Source of the DNA: Capsicum annuum
Lineage: Eukaryota; Streptophyta; Magnoliopsida; Solanales; Solanaceae
Assembly: GCF_002878395.1 (NCBI RefSeq)
Contig: NC_061118.1
Span: forward strand, 126,301,944-126,365,943
Length of the DNA stretch: 64,000 nucleotides
Direction of reading: 5' to 3'
The notes beneath the pieces were generated by a model. That model was given only the letters and a program-made list of their open reading frames with translations, had not been told where the DNA came from and did no database searches. Of this stretch, positions 48,458-58,916 are shown one piece after another. A program made the translations under genes and the position numbers. Every line of letters starts with the position of its first letter. Within the stretch, counting starts at the first letter, position 1.

Positions 48458-50235
48458 TACACTGCTCAAACCAGGGAATAGTTGTGTCGGTCTCCTTAGG
48501 ACCGACAAAAACTAGAGACCATCCCTAAAACCTAACCATAATAACCCTAAACCCTGTGTTGTCTAAATTTTGAACATATAACAAGATAGAATAATCATAA
48601 ATCAAATTTATTAATTAAAGTCTACGTATCTATCAAATCGGTGTCAACCCAATGCCAATACCAGCGCTAAGGCTGACACCAACACCGATATCGCCTATGC
48701 CCAAAGTAGACACACAAACTCTCTAACCAAAATAAAAGAACTTCCAATAGGGACATGCACATAACCATAGCAAAAACCAAAGTCCAACAAATAAACAAAA
48801 GTGTGAGAAAATGTCCAAATCATGAAATATAGTCTTCCAGAGTATGGAAGCTCACCACTTTAAATGACACAAATCTTTCCCCGGACCAAGATCAGTAAAT
48901 AGGAGAAGTAGTATGGCCGGTTCTTGTATTGCGTTGGGATATAGTGCCCAAAGACAGGTTAGTGAGTGAACACTAGCATATACTCTAGATTAAGGATAAA
49001 ATAATGCTATTATTCAAAACCAAAGTAAATAACCATGTGCAATACATGCATATAAATATATATATATATATGTATGTATATATGTATTTAAAATCATTAA
49101 CAAGGGTTGTGTTACTTGACTGTCCTGAAATCACCCACGGGCTATATGGGTCAAGTATTACCCCCTGAACAAGCCCCAGTATGTGTAGCCGTACAAATAA
49201 GAGATATAATAAGGGATGAGGATTACCATGTACCCTTAACCATTCATGATACATATATACAAGTATAAACTTAAGGGATTCATGCGTACCCCACAAGTAT
49301 ATGGTCACCATGACCAACTCTCTTGTCAGCAAACTTGAGTTTCTAGTGTCTGTCCATTGGACTCACACCTTCATGGTTAGCTATAATAACTCACCATTAT
49401 TTCCCAATTAATACCTTTAGCACCTAATCAAACCACCAATTCTAAGAGTTTTCTACAAAGGTTTTATCATGGTATCATCATACCGACTTTAGCTTGCAAG
49501 CAATGTCATTATCCAACACTTAGGGGATTTCCATGTACCCAACTAGATTTCCAATTAAACCAAAACCATGGCCATCAAGGAATTTTCAATCCATTTAAAT
49601 GAATTTAGGTTCAACTACCAAACTATACAATGCAAGGTTTTCAATAAAAGTCAAACTATGTGATAATATCATTCACATAAGCATTTTAACAAAAAAGTTG
49701 AAGGCATATAGTTTCCAAAAAAAACCAAGTACCAATTGACCATTCACATGCAATCACATGTTAAAAACCATAAATATAACATGAAAACCATAATTAAAAC
49801 ATGTGAAAACATTATCCAACCAAGAACAACCAAAATCCCACAATATTTATTTCAAAACCCAAAACATATCCACAATAACACCATGAAAAACATTCATCAA
49901 ATCATCCCTTTAGTTGAACTAACAATAGGGGAGGAAAGCGTGCCTTAGATACCAAGGATTTTAGAGAGAAACCACCCTTGAAAACCCTAATTAACAACCT
50001 TGAAGAAAACTATAGCCCTTTTTAATTAATAGCCTAAGAAGATTTCATAGTGTTTAAAGTGTTTTTGATTGAGAATAATGGGTTAAGGAAGCTGACAAAG
50101 GTGTTTTAAGTTGTGGGGTCCCAAGGAGTTATTAGGGGGAAATGTCTAGGTTACCCCAGCTCAAACTATAATAATTATTGCAAGCGGGTACGAATCCCCC
50201 TGACTCATACACACATTATACAAGTGGAACCCACT
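48458..50235 (-). repeat. R6 5' LTR, truncated by R9
   Basis: On the minus strand this is the R-U5 side and part of U3 of an LTR like 21801-24078. It shares the GGTCACCATGACCAAC region and, at its upper edge, the TACGAATCCCCCTGACTCATAC subrepeat matching 23680-23730. It stops at 50235 where the R9 LTR begins. The missing first part of the LTR should lie beyond R9 and R10, outside the window. Confidence 0.75.
49054..49090. repeat. (AT)n microsatellite in R6 5' LTR
   Basis: AATATATATATATATATATG followed by TATGTATATATGTATTT. A simple repeat in the LTR. Confidence 0.9.
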
Positions 50236-52559
50236 TGTAATGCCCCAATTCTACCCCCTGGATGACACATAGTACTTTCAATATAGAAGGACCACAAGTT
50301 TGCCCATGACTGGTACCTACTATGAGCACTAAATAATAATAATAAAGTAATGCCAAAGTTAGGTTGAAAAGCCATAAGGTGCATAATCTGTATACTGAAA
50401 TAAATACTCAATACTGATAGTAATACTGGAAAACTAATTATTTCTTTTTGTCTTAAATAGTCTAGTCTAAAAAGCCTTTAACTGGACTACCTGAAATGGT
50501 GTTGATGGGATAGGTCCTTAATTAACTCCAACTACTGAACTAGCTAGAATACTAATACAAATAACTCTATCCTCAAAATATGAGGACTCACCACTATATC
50601 TACTACTGATAAACTGAGCTGCTAGGTACGATCAAGAGCCAGTGCATCTAAACCTATGATATAAGACATTATAGTACAAAAGAAAAAGTATGTGTCACTA
50701 CTTTGAATGTACTGGTATGCTAAGTGAGGTAGGCTAATATAAATGGGTTCATATGTATGAACAATAACTGACTAAATGATACGTATATAATTGAATAAGA
50801 GAGTACATAGGTAACTAAACCTGTTGTACATACTGATTATGGAAGACTATGCATATGCATGTATACTATAACTGACATCGTTCTGAAATTAAATACTGAG
50901 TTCTGATAACTGAGTAACTAATATCTGAGTTTATTGATAACTGTAATATTAATAACTGGGTGATTGTTTCTAACACTCCTAATTCTATAAAACTGAACAG
51001 AGTTCTATATTGAGTCTGAAATTAAAATTATAACTGTGAGACTATTCATCTAACCAACATACCACGATTATAAACGGAGTTAGGGTCCAATATGTAACCC
51101 TATTTAGAAGGGTGTTAGAAACTTTCCATGAGATACTAATAATGTTAGGTCAACCCTAATCTGTCAGGAAGACTCATGAATTATATATAGAATTGTGTCA
51201 ACCTTAGTCTGGGAGAAGGACATCTTACCCTATGCTGGATATGTAGTTCTATTACATAGGGATTGCTATTAAGAGTTAAACCCTTTACTAGAAGGAATTC
51301 CCCTATCTCTGTGTTTGCTCGATACTGAATCCTACTCCTAACTGAATAGACATTGATCAGTAGATTATACTAAGCTTAACTGAACTAACACTGATCGTAT
51401 TAACTGACTAAATCGGACTGAGTTCATTGATTTTTGTTACTGACTGAGTACCACTACTCTTGACATTTTTACTGGGTTTATTCAATTCTAATGCAACTAA
51501 GTAAAAAGCTAGAATTCGGGTAATAAATACCCCTATGACTCGATAGTATAAAGGTAAAACAAAGTACTTCTTAAAATCATAGCAATAGTCAATTATTCAC
51601 TGTTCATTCACTAAGGCAATTTGCCAAACACTTGAAGGCCATGAACTTATACATGAATGCTAGCACATACTAACATGTCACGATTACAATATTCAATTCA
51701 CATGGACATTCTATCAAACACTTGGCGAGCATCATTGTTATACATAATAAAGAACAACACATAAGCATCACGACTACAACTTAAATTTTCAATTTCAAGG
51801 ATTGTAACATGGGAATTTTATTAATCGATATATATGCTATCTTAGATTCATGAAACTCATAAATAAATCTTTAATTGAAACCCATACAACAACACAAACA
51901 TGAATACAAGCCAAATTTGCATATGTAAATTCATAAATCAAGGAGGAACACCTAACATTCATTGATCGTTGATTTTTATGAAGATTATAGGGGATTTCTT
52001 ACAACTTGGACTTCACTTGAAGAATCTAGGGCTTGTTCTTGAGAGGATTGAGTGAATAATAAATGTAATTTTCCCTAGTGGATGTTAAATTTCATGTTAT
52101 AGCTGAATTTGGTGAGGGAAAAAGGACTAAACTACCCCTAAGCCTCTTTTCCTGTGTAAATAATCCTTGAGGCACGATCCCTAGAAATGTGGAATGGACC
52201 TCATGACGTGACTTCTAGAAATAAGGAATTCACCTCGTGATGTGACTCCTAAAAATGGGGAATGGATCTCACATTGCGAGCCTATCGTGAGACCTTATTA
52301 TTTTGGACATCGAAAGTCACCCTTAAGCTAGTCCAAAAATTCCAAAACTCACCCGATATGACCTATTAACATCCCTAATAATGAATTAACTGAAAAATCG
52401 ACAATATAAGGTCAAAAAGATTAAAAATAAAGTCATTGAAATATCGAGCCCAAACAGAAACTAAGTGTCAACACTTAGCTAAATGTTTTTTCTAAGTCTC
52501 GGACCATTTTTCATGCTATATAGGACTGAATTAGACTAGGACTTTTATTTTGTCTTACA
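50236..52559 (-). repeat. R9 3' LTR
   Basis: 2324 bp, minus strand TGTAAGACAAAATAAAAG (52559) to GGGGCATTACA (50236). The matching partial copy is 57608-58916. Minus-strand words CAGATTAGGG/CAGACTAAGG near 51140-51205 resemble short repeats in the R10 LTR. Confidence 0.88.
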
Positions 52560-52561
52560 GT

Positions 52562-52575
52562 ATCTCCCCCTTGGG
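52562..52575 (-). other. R9 polypurine tract
   Basis: Minus strand CCCAAGGGGGAGAT directly before the 3' LTR start. Confidence 0.8.
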
Positions 52576-52814
52576 AAAATTCATCCTCTAATATGATTGA
52601 TGAAGATAAGAATACTGCTAGACTGAGCTTACATATTGAACATGCACAGCTAAAGCATGACTGAATTCTGAAGAGATGACACATAACTGAGTTGTTTCAC
52701 GAAGATATGCATGATATGAGAAGGCTATGTAGTTGAATAGATACCAAGTTTGTAAAGGTAATATGAACATGGACTGACTAAATATAAGAAAGACTATTAC
52801 TTTGTGCTTAGTCT

Positions 52815-53900
52815 CAGTTTTCAGAGAAGAGATGAGGATACTTGGTCCGCATATCTACTTTTGCTTTCGAAGTACCTCCCTGAACGGATTGATTCTGCAA
52901 ATGAACTTTGACCAAAGGAACTTCTTTGTTCATTACTCTGCGAACCTAATGATCAAAGATTTTGACTGGAATTTCCTTATAAAAGAGACTATTTTGAACA
53001 GCTATACCCTCTGTAGGGACTACAACTACTGGGTCACCAATGCATTTGTTTAGAAAGGAGACTTGAAACACTAGGTGTACTGAACCTAAGTCTCAATGTA
53101 ACTCAAGCTTGTAAGCTACATTTATGAAATGACTAACAATTCTATAAGGACTAATATATCGGGGACTGTGTTTCCCCTTCTTGCCAAATATCTTCATGCC
53201 CTTCATGGGAGAGATTTCAAAATACACAACATCATCAATATCAAATTTGAGATCCTTTCTCCTAACATCTGAATATGATTTTTTTCGTGCTATGAGCTAT
53301 CTTAAGACTCTCTCTTATAAATTAAACCTTCTCTAAGGCATCAAATACTAGGTCAGGCCCTACTACTGTGGCCTCACCTATTTCAAACCAACCAATGAGA
53401 GATGTACATCTCCTCCCATAAAGTGCCTCAAACAAAGACATCTAGATACTAGAATTATAGTTGTTATTATATACAAAATCAATCAAAGGTAAGTGGTCAT
53501 CTCAGGTACCCTTAAAGTCAACAACATACGCTCTTAACATATCTTATAAAGTCTGAATGGTCCTATCTGCTTGAAGATCTGTCTGGGGGTGGGAGGTTGT
53601 ATTGAGGTAAACTTGGGTACCAAGACCTTTTTGGAAGGCTTTCATCAAATGAGAGGTGAACTGCGTACCTCTATCAGAAATAACAGACAATGCGACACTA
53701 TTTAACCTAACCAACTCTTTGATATAGAGCCTAGCATAGTCCTCAGCTGAATAGGAAGTATGGACTGAAATAAAATGGGCAATTTTGTCAAGCTATCTAC
53801 AATGACCCAAATCGAATCATGTTGATGACGAGTACAAGGCAAACCCATCACAAAGTCCATGTTCACTTCCTCCCATTTCAATACTGAACTCCTTCATAGA
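52815..53900 (-). pseudogene. R9 integrase and chromodomain
   Basis: Minus strand: MDFVMGLP-CTRHQHDSIWVIVD (first Asp), VISDRGTQFTSHLMKAFQKGLG (second Asp), then SHPQTDLQADRTIQTL, where the catalytic Glu of the usual QAERT is Asp (codon at 53565-53567). LPLIDFVYNNNY and [35 protein letters not shown] follow, then GPY/F sequence GKKGKHSPRYISPYRI and VHLVFQVSFLNKCIGDPVVVVPTEGIAVQNSL. The chromodomain (IPVKIFDH, RRVMNKEVPLVKV, then KYPHLFSEN) ends near 52815. Several stops and shifts. Followed by the 3' UTR and purine tract. Confidence 0.87.
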
Positions 53901-53929
53901 CCCATAAGACTCCTGATTCTCGATCTTAA

Positions 53930-54170
53930 CTTGTTGAAAAGTTGAGCACTTAGCTACAAAATCTACAATGTCCCTCTTCATCCCACTCTACCAATAGACT
54001 TCCTACAAATTGCGATACATCTTAGTTGCCCCTAGGTTTATCGAGTAATGTGCACCATGTGCTTCTACAAGAATCCACTTCCTCACGCCATCCACAAATA
54101 ACACACATAGTCTATCCTGGAAATGCAACACAGTAACCGCCCTAGGGAGAAAACCTATACTTTTTAATCT
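53930..54170 (-). pseudogene. R9 H2C2 zinc-finger segment
   Basis: Minus strand, decayed: DRLCVLFVDGVRKWILVEAHGAHYSIN, then GATKMYRNL, then a V-W degenerate YWW, then MKRDIVDFVAKCSTFQQVK. It lies between RNase H and integrase as expected. The second His is Asn and the final Cys is Phe. Confidence 0.75.
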
Positions 54171-54339
54171 CTAACTAACGCTATCAGCTTAACTAAACTA
54201 GGATCCCTGTCCAGCTTTTCTTTTACCTAGAAAGACAAAGATGATTTTGAACTATTCTGCACCCAAAAACTAACCTTAGCTAAATCAACCAAGTAAACAC
54301 CCAACCTAGGAAGATTATAAACTTCCTGAACTAACTTTT

Positions 54340-55700
54340 TCTTACTATTCTCAATGTGAGCAAAACTACCCACGGACAATCTACTGAGAGCATCAACCAT
54401 TACATTGGCCTTGCCTAGATGATACTAAACACTCATGTCATAGTCTTTCAACAACTCAAACCATCTTCAATAATGTAAACTCTAGTCTTTCTAAGAAAAT
54501 ACATACTATAGGATTTTGTGGTCAGTGAACAAATCAACATGTACCCTATACAAATGGTGCCTCTAAATCATTAAGGGAAACACAACAGCTGCTAACTCAA
54601 AATGATGGGTAGGATAGTTCTTTTCATAGGTATTTAGTTGCCTAGAGGCATAGGCCACAACTTTACCTTACTGCATCAAAACACGCCCTAAATCAACTTT
54701 GGCAGCATTACAATATACAATAAATTCTTCTAAACCATCAGGCAAAGTCAGAACTTGGGCTGTAGTGAGCCGAGTCTTCAACTCCTAAAAACTCTTCTCA
54801 CAAGAATTTGACCATTGGAATTTGACTTTCTTCTGATTCTATTTGGACATAGGGGGTGTAATAGATGAAAATCCTACAAAAAACCATCAGTAATAGCTAG
54901 CCAAACCCAAGAAACTCCCAATATTTGATGGATAGATAGGTTTGGGCTAGTTTCTCACTACTTTAATCTTTTGAGGATCCAGCCTAATACCATCACTGGA
55001 GACTATATGAAAAAGGAAAGCTACTGACCTTAGCAAAAATTCACACTTACTAAGTTTGGGAAACAACTGATGGGCTTAGACAGTTTGTAATACTATTCTA
55101 AGATGGTCTGCATGATCACTTTTGCCGCGGGAGTAGACAAGAATGTCATTAATGAAGACTACAACGAACATATCCATGTACTGCTTAAACACGTGGTTCG
55201 TCAAGTCCATGAGAACTACTGGGGCATGGGTAAGACCAAATGACATGACTAGGAATTCAAAGTGACCATACCAAGTTCTAAAAGCGATTTTTAGAATGTC
55301 ACATTCTGTGACTCTAAGCTAATGATAGCTTGATATAAGGTCTATCTTTTAAAAGTAACTGGCCCCTGGAAGTTGGTAAACTAAGTCATCGATTCTAGGT
55401 AGTAGATACTTGTTTTTAACTATGACTTTGTTAAACTAACGGTAGTCTATAAACATTCTAAGAGAACCGTATTTCTTTCTCACGAATAGACCAAGTGTGC
55501 CCCACAGAGAAACATTATGAATCCCTTATGTAGGAGATCCTTCAACTGATCCTTTAACTCTTTGAGTTCTGTTGGAGTCATTCTGGATGGCGGAATAGAG
55601 AAGGGTTGAGTATCAGGAAGAAGGTCTATTCCGAAGTCAATTTTCTTCTCGGGAAGATCTTCAGGAAATTCATCTAGAAATTCAGATGCTACCAAAACTG
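54340..55700 (-). pseudogene. R9 reverse transcriptase and RNase H
   Basis: Minus strand: the frame at 55695-55480 holds [55 protein letters not shown]. Then come a frame change, PRIDDLVYQLPGASYF, and the catalytic site [15 protein letters not shown] (about 55131-55175), in which the first Asp of the pair is Asn. [16 protein letters not shown] and a degraded FLGLASYY follow. RNase H has LPDGLEEFIVYCNAAKVDLGRVL and [29 protein letters not shown]. The order and spacing are standard; multiple lesions make it inactive. Confidence 0.87.
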
Positions 55701-56230
55701 ACTCAAGATTATAAATCTTGGAACTAGAGGCTTTAACTCAAACTAGATGATAGATACACCCCTTGGATATCATTTTTCTCGCTCTAAGGTATGAAATAAG
55801 CTGACCCCTAAGTGCTGAAGTACTACCCCTCCATTCTAGGATAGGTTTATTCGGGAACTAAAAATGGACAGCTCTATTTCTACAATCAACTAAAGCATAA
55901 AATAACTGAAGCCAATCCATGCTGAGAATAACATCAAAAGTAGTCATTTCTAACTCTATTAGCTATACTTAAGTAATTGTTTTAGATACCATAATCAGAC
56001 AGTTCTTGTATACCCGTGGGGTTATGATAGACTTACCCACTAGGGCAGAGACTGAGAATGGCTCTACTAGGATTTTGGTACTGGCTCCAAAGTCAACAAC
56101 TATATATGTAGTTACAAAAGACAAAGAGGACCCTAGATCTAGGAAAGCAAAAACATGTAAATGATAAACTTGTAACATGCCAGTAACCATATCAGGGGAA
56201 CTTTCCTTATCATATCATGGCTAAATTGCA
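55700..56230 (-). pseudogene. R9 aspartic protease
   Basis: Minus strand frame 56190-55969: MVTGMLQVYHLHVFAFLDLGSSLSFVTTYIVVDF, with active-site triad region DLGS, then ILVEPFSVSALVGKSIITPRVYKNCLIMV. Downstream in another frame are TTFDVILSMDWLQLFYALVDCRNRAVHF and a SKGCIYHLV-like linker. One of the better kept protease copies in the window, but broken before RT. Confidence 0.85.
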
Positions 56231-56329
56231 TAAAGTTTGTTTGAGCGTTGCCCACTAATGGCACTAGAAGTGGCACCCTACTGAGACGGGTGACCTAACT
56301 GAGCTGGGGGATGATTATGCTGACTCTAG

Positions 56330-57400
56330 GTACCCACCGGAGGACACTCTCTAATTCTATAACCTAGCTTTCCATAATTAAAATATACATCACTACCAAC
56401 CCTGCAGAAACTAGATGGTTTCTGCCACACTTTGGACAAAGAGGATTTATTCAGGCACTGTTAACACTACCCTGAGACTTAGAGCCTGGTGCCCTATCCT
56501 TATTACCATTTTTGAATTTAGGAAATGGAGCACTGGTTAAGGACAGAGCTGCAACTAAAGGTTTTGGGTGGAACTAAGAATGATTACCTCCATCTGACTT
56601 AGGTTGAGTAATGTTGAAGCTACTTTTTCTAGCCCTCTTACTCTTCCTCTCTTTCTCCTTAGTCTTCTACTCTTCTATCTGATAAGAATGGACCATCCAC
56701 CTAGACAAGTCCATCTTCTTAATTAGCAATGTGGTCTTACACTTTTTGACCACACTTTTATATACACCAGATATGAACTTACTCATCTTAGATCTGCTAT
56801 CAGCTACCACATGAGAAGCATAACTTGCTAACTGAGTAAGCTTGAGAGAATACTCCTTCACTGTCATGTTTCCTCACTTTAAGTTAATGAATTCTAACAC
56901 CTTATCTTTCCTCAACTCCAATGGGAAGAACCTATCTAGAAAGATAGTAGCAAACTCCTCCCATTCCATAAGCCCTTCATCTGTGACCCTTTCTTCTTTC
57001 CACTGCTTAAACCACATATGGGCCACATCTTGTAACTGGTATGTAGCTAAATTAGTACAATAATTGCGGTTACCTACATAATATTTTTTTCCTTCTACAC
57101 CATGTCAAGGAATTCCTGTTGGTCCTCTTCAAACTGAGACCTTGAAAATGAAGGAGGATTCATTCGTGTGAAGCCCAAAATTCTAACTGCAGCAGTATTG
57201 GCCATTGGTTTGGCCTAATCAATAGCTGGTATTTCATTCAGGAATGCTACAAAATAGGCCAGAGTGGTGAAAGAGGCTATGAATTCTGTGTGACAAACAT
57301 GCTCATCCAGGGGATCTACCTGGACGGGTGGAGGTATTGGTTGGTTCCTAGATCTTCTTTCATTAGTTTTTTTGGGAGGAATGCTCTATAAACTAAAAGG
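56330..57400 (-). pseudogene. R9 gag and zinc-knuckle region
   Basis: Minus strand from about 57400: SIPPKKTNERRSRNQPIPPPVQVDPLDEHV (no ATG kept), then AVRILGFTRMNPPSFSRSQFEEDQQEFLDMV. After a shift come a decayed WKEERVTDEGLMEWEEF and FLDRFFPLELRKDKV region, then 56867-56667 MTVKEYSLKLTQLASYASHVVADSRSKMSKFISGVYKSVV and TTLLIKKMDLSRWMVHSYQIEE. The knuckle region near 56340-56420 is degraded (the CxxCGxxGH pattern is no longer clear). It resembles the R10 gag more than those of R5/R6. Confidence 0.83.
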
Positions 57401-57590
57401 GAAAACTAGAATAGATAGAGTTTTGAACTTGATATCATGCTCACTCACACGACATGAATACTAAAAGAAAGGAAACTTTTCCTAAAAATGCCTCATAGCG
57501 TGTTATCCATAAGTGAGGTGCGCTAAACACCCATACACAAGACTCTACTTGTCTTGACTTTCGAAATACCTAGGACTCTTTAGAACCATA

Positions 57591-57603
57591 GGCTCTAATA
57601 CCA
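57591..57603 (-). other. R9 primer binding site
   Basis: Minus strand TGGTATTAGAGCC, 12 of 13 to the initiator tRNA-Met type PBS, four bases inside the LTR. The same one-base variant occurs in R10. Confidence 0.85.
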
Positions 57604-57607
57604 AGTT

Positions 57608-58916
57608 TGTAATACCCCAAGTGCACACTCTGGACATCACACAGTGCTTGCAATCCCCAAGGACCACAAGCTAACCAATGACTAGTACCTACTGTGAGCA
57701 CTAAATAATAATAATGAAAAAATGCAAAATTTAAGCTAAAATACTGTAAGGTGCATAATCTAAATACTAAAATAAATACTAAATACTTATAGTAAAACGG
57801 AAAAACTAAATATCTATTTGAAATAGTTTAGTCTGAAAAGCCTCTAACAGAATGTCTAAATGAGGAGTTCATGGGACAAGTCCCCAACTAACTCCGACTA
57901 CTGAAGTAGCTAGAATAATAATATAAATAACTATGTCCTCAAAATATGAGAACTCACTACTATATCTACTATTGATAACCTGAGCTGCTAGGTATAGTCA
58001 GGAGCCCGTGTATCTGAATCTATGATATGAGACATCATAGATCAAAAGAAAGAGTATCTATCAGTACTTTGAATATACTGGCATGCTAATTGAGGTAGGT
58101 TGATATATATGGGTTCATATGCATGAGCAATAACTGAGTAAATAATATGAATATAACTAAATAAGAGTACATGGGTAATTGAAATTGTAGTATATACTGA
58201 TTATGCAAGACTGTGTAAATACATGTATACTATAACTATGATCATACTAAAACTGAATACGGACTTCTGATATCTGAGTAACTAATATCTATGTTTATTG
58301 ATAACTGTATTACAGATAACTGGGTGACCATTTTTGATAGTCCTAATTTTGTAGAGCTGAAATGAGTTCTATACTAAATTTGAAATAAAAACTATAACTG
58401 TGGGAGTGTTCATCTAACTTACATACCCCGACTATAAATTGAGTTGAGGTTCAATCTGTGACCCAGTTGGAAGGATGTTTACACCTTTCCAAGGGATACT
58501 AAAAATGCTGGGTCAACTCTAATCTGGCAGGAAGACTCATTAATAATATATACGGTTATGTCAACCCTAGTTTGGCAGAAGGAAATCTTACCCTACGCTG
58601 GCTATGTAGTTCTGTAATGCAGGGACTGCCACTAAGGGTCAAACCCTCTTCTGGAAGGAATGCCCAAATCTCTGGGTTTACTTAGTGTTGAATCCTACTC
58701 CCAACTTAATAAACACTGATCACTAGATGGTACTAAGCTTGATAGAATTGACACTAATCGTGTTGACTGACTAAACTGGACTGAGTTCAATAATTTCTAT
58801 TACTGATTGAGTACTACTGTTCTTGAATTTTTTATTGGGTGTATTCTATTTCTACTGCTACTAAATAAACATCTAAAATTCTAGTAATAAATATCGATAA
58901 GACTCTATAGCAATAG
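57608..58916 (-). repeat. R9 5' LTR, truncated by R10
   Basis: Aligns with 50236 to about 51560 (shared GACTAGTACCTACTGTGAGC-type and GAGCTGCTAGGTA words). Homology stops at GACTCTATAGCAATAG, where the R10 LTR starts. About 1.0 kb of the LTR is missing from the window. Confidence 0.82.

Larger units (their letters stand above)
21801..50235 (-). mobile_element. R6: composite host retrotransposon with nested insertions
   Basis: Old antisense Ty3/gypsy element read from high to low coordinates. Order: truncated 5' LTR (48458-50235), PBS, gag, PR and RT start (to 46346), then a second PBS, leader, gag, zinc knuckle and PR (46330-45159), interrupted by R8, resumed as PR/RT at 35571-34330, interrupted by R7, resumed at 26054 and ending with IN/CHD and the 3' LTR (21801-24078). 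PR continuity across R8 and the AATGC duplication around R7 support the nested reading. The doubled gag-PR points to a tandem or recombined pair rather than one ordinary element. Confidence 0.65.
50236..58916 (-). mobile_element. R9: Ty3/gypsy chromovirus-like element, interrupted by R10
   Basis: An antisense element with 3' LTR, purine tract, chromodomain, integrase, H2C2, RNase H, RT, PR, zinc knuckle, gag, PBS and the first 1.3 kb of its 5' LTR inside the window. It was inserted into the 5' LTR of R6. At 58916/58917 its 5' LTR is broken by R10; the left LTR shows that sequence homologous to 51560-52559 should follow beyond R10. Confidence 0.88.

Noticed and set aside
49736..49948. Asn/Lys/His-rich 70-codon frame as a small gene
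   Set aside because: AT-rich LTR sequence; composition explains the open frame and no homologous frame exists in the R6 3' LTR.
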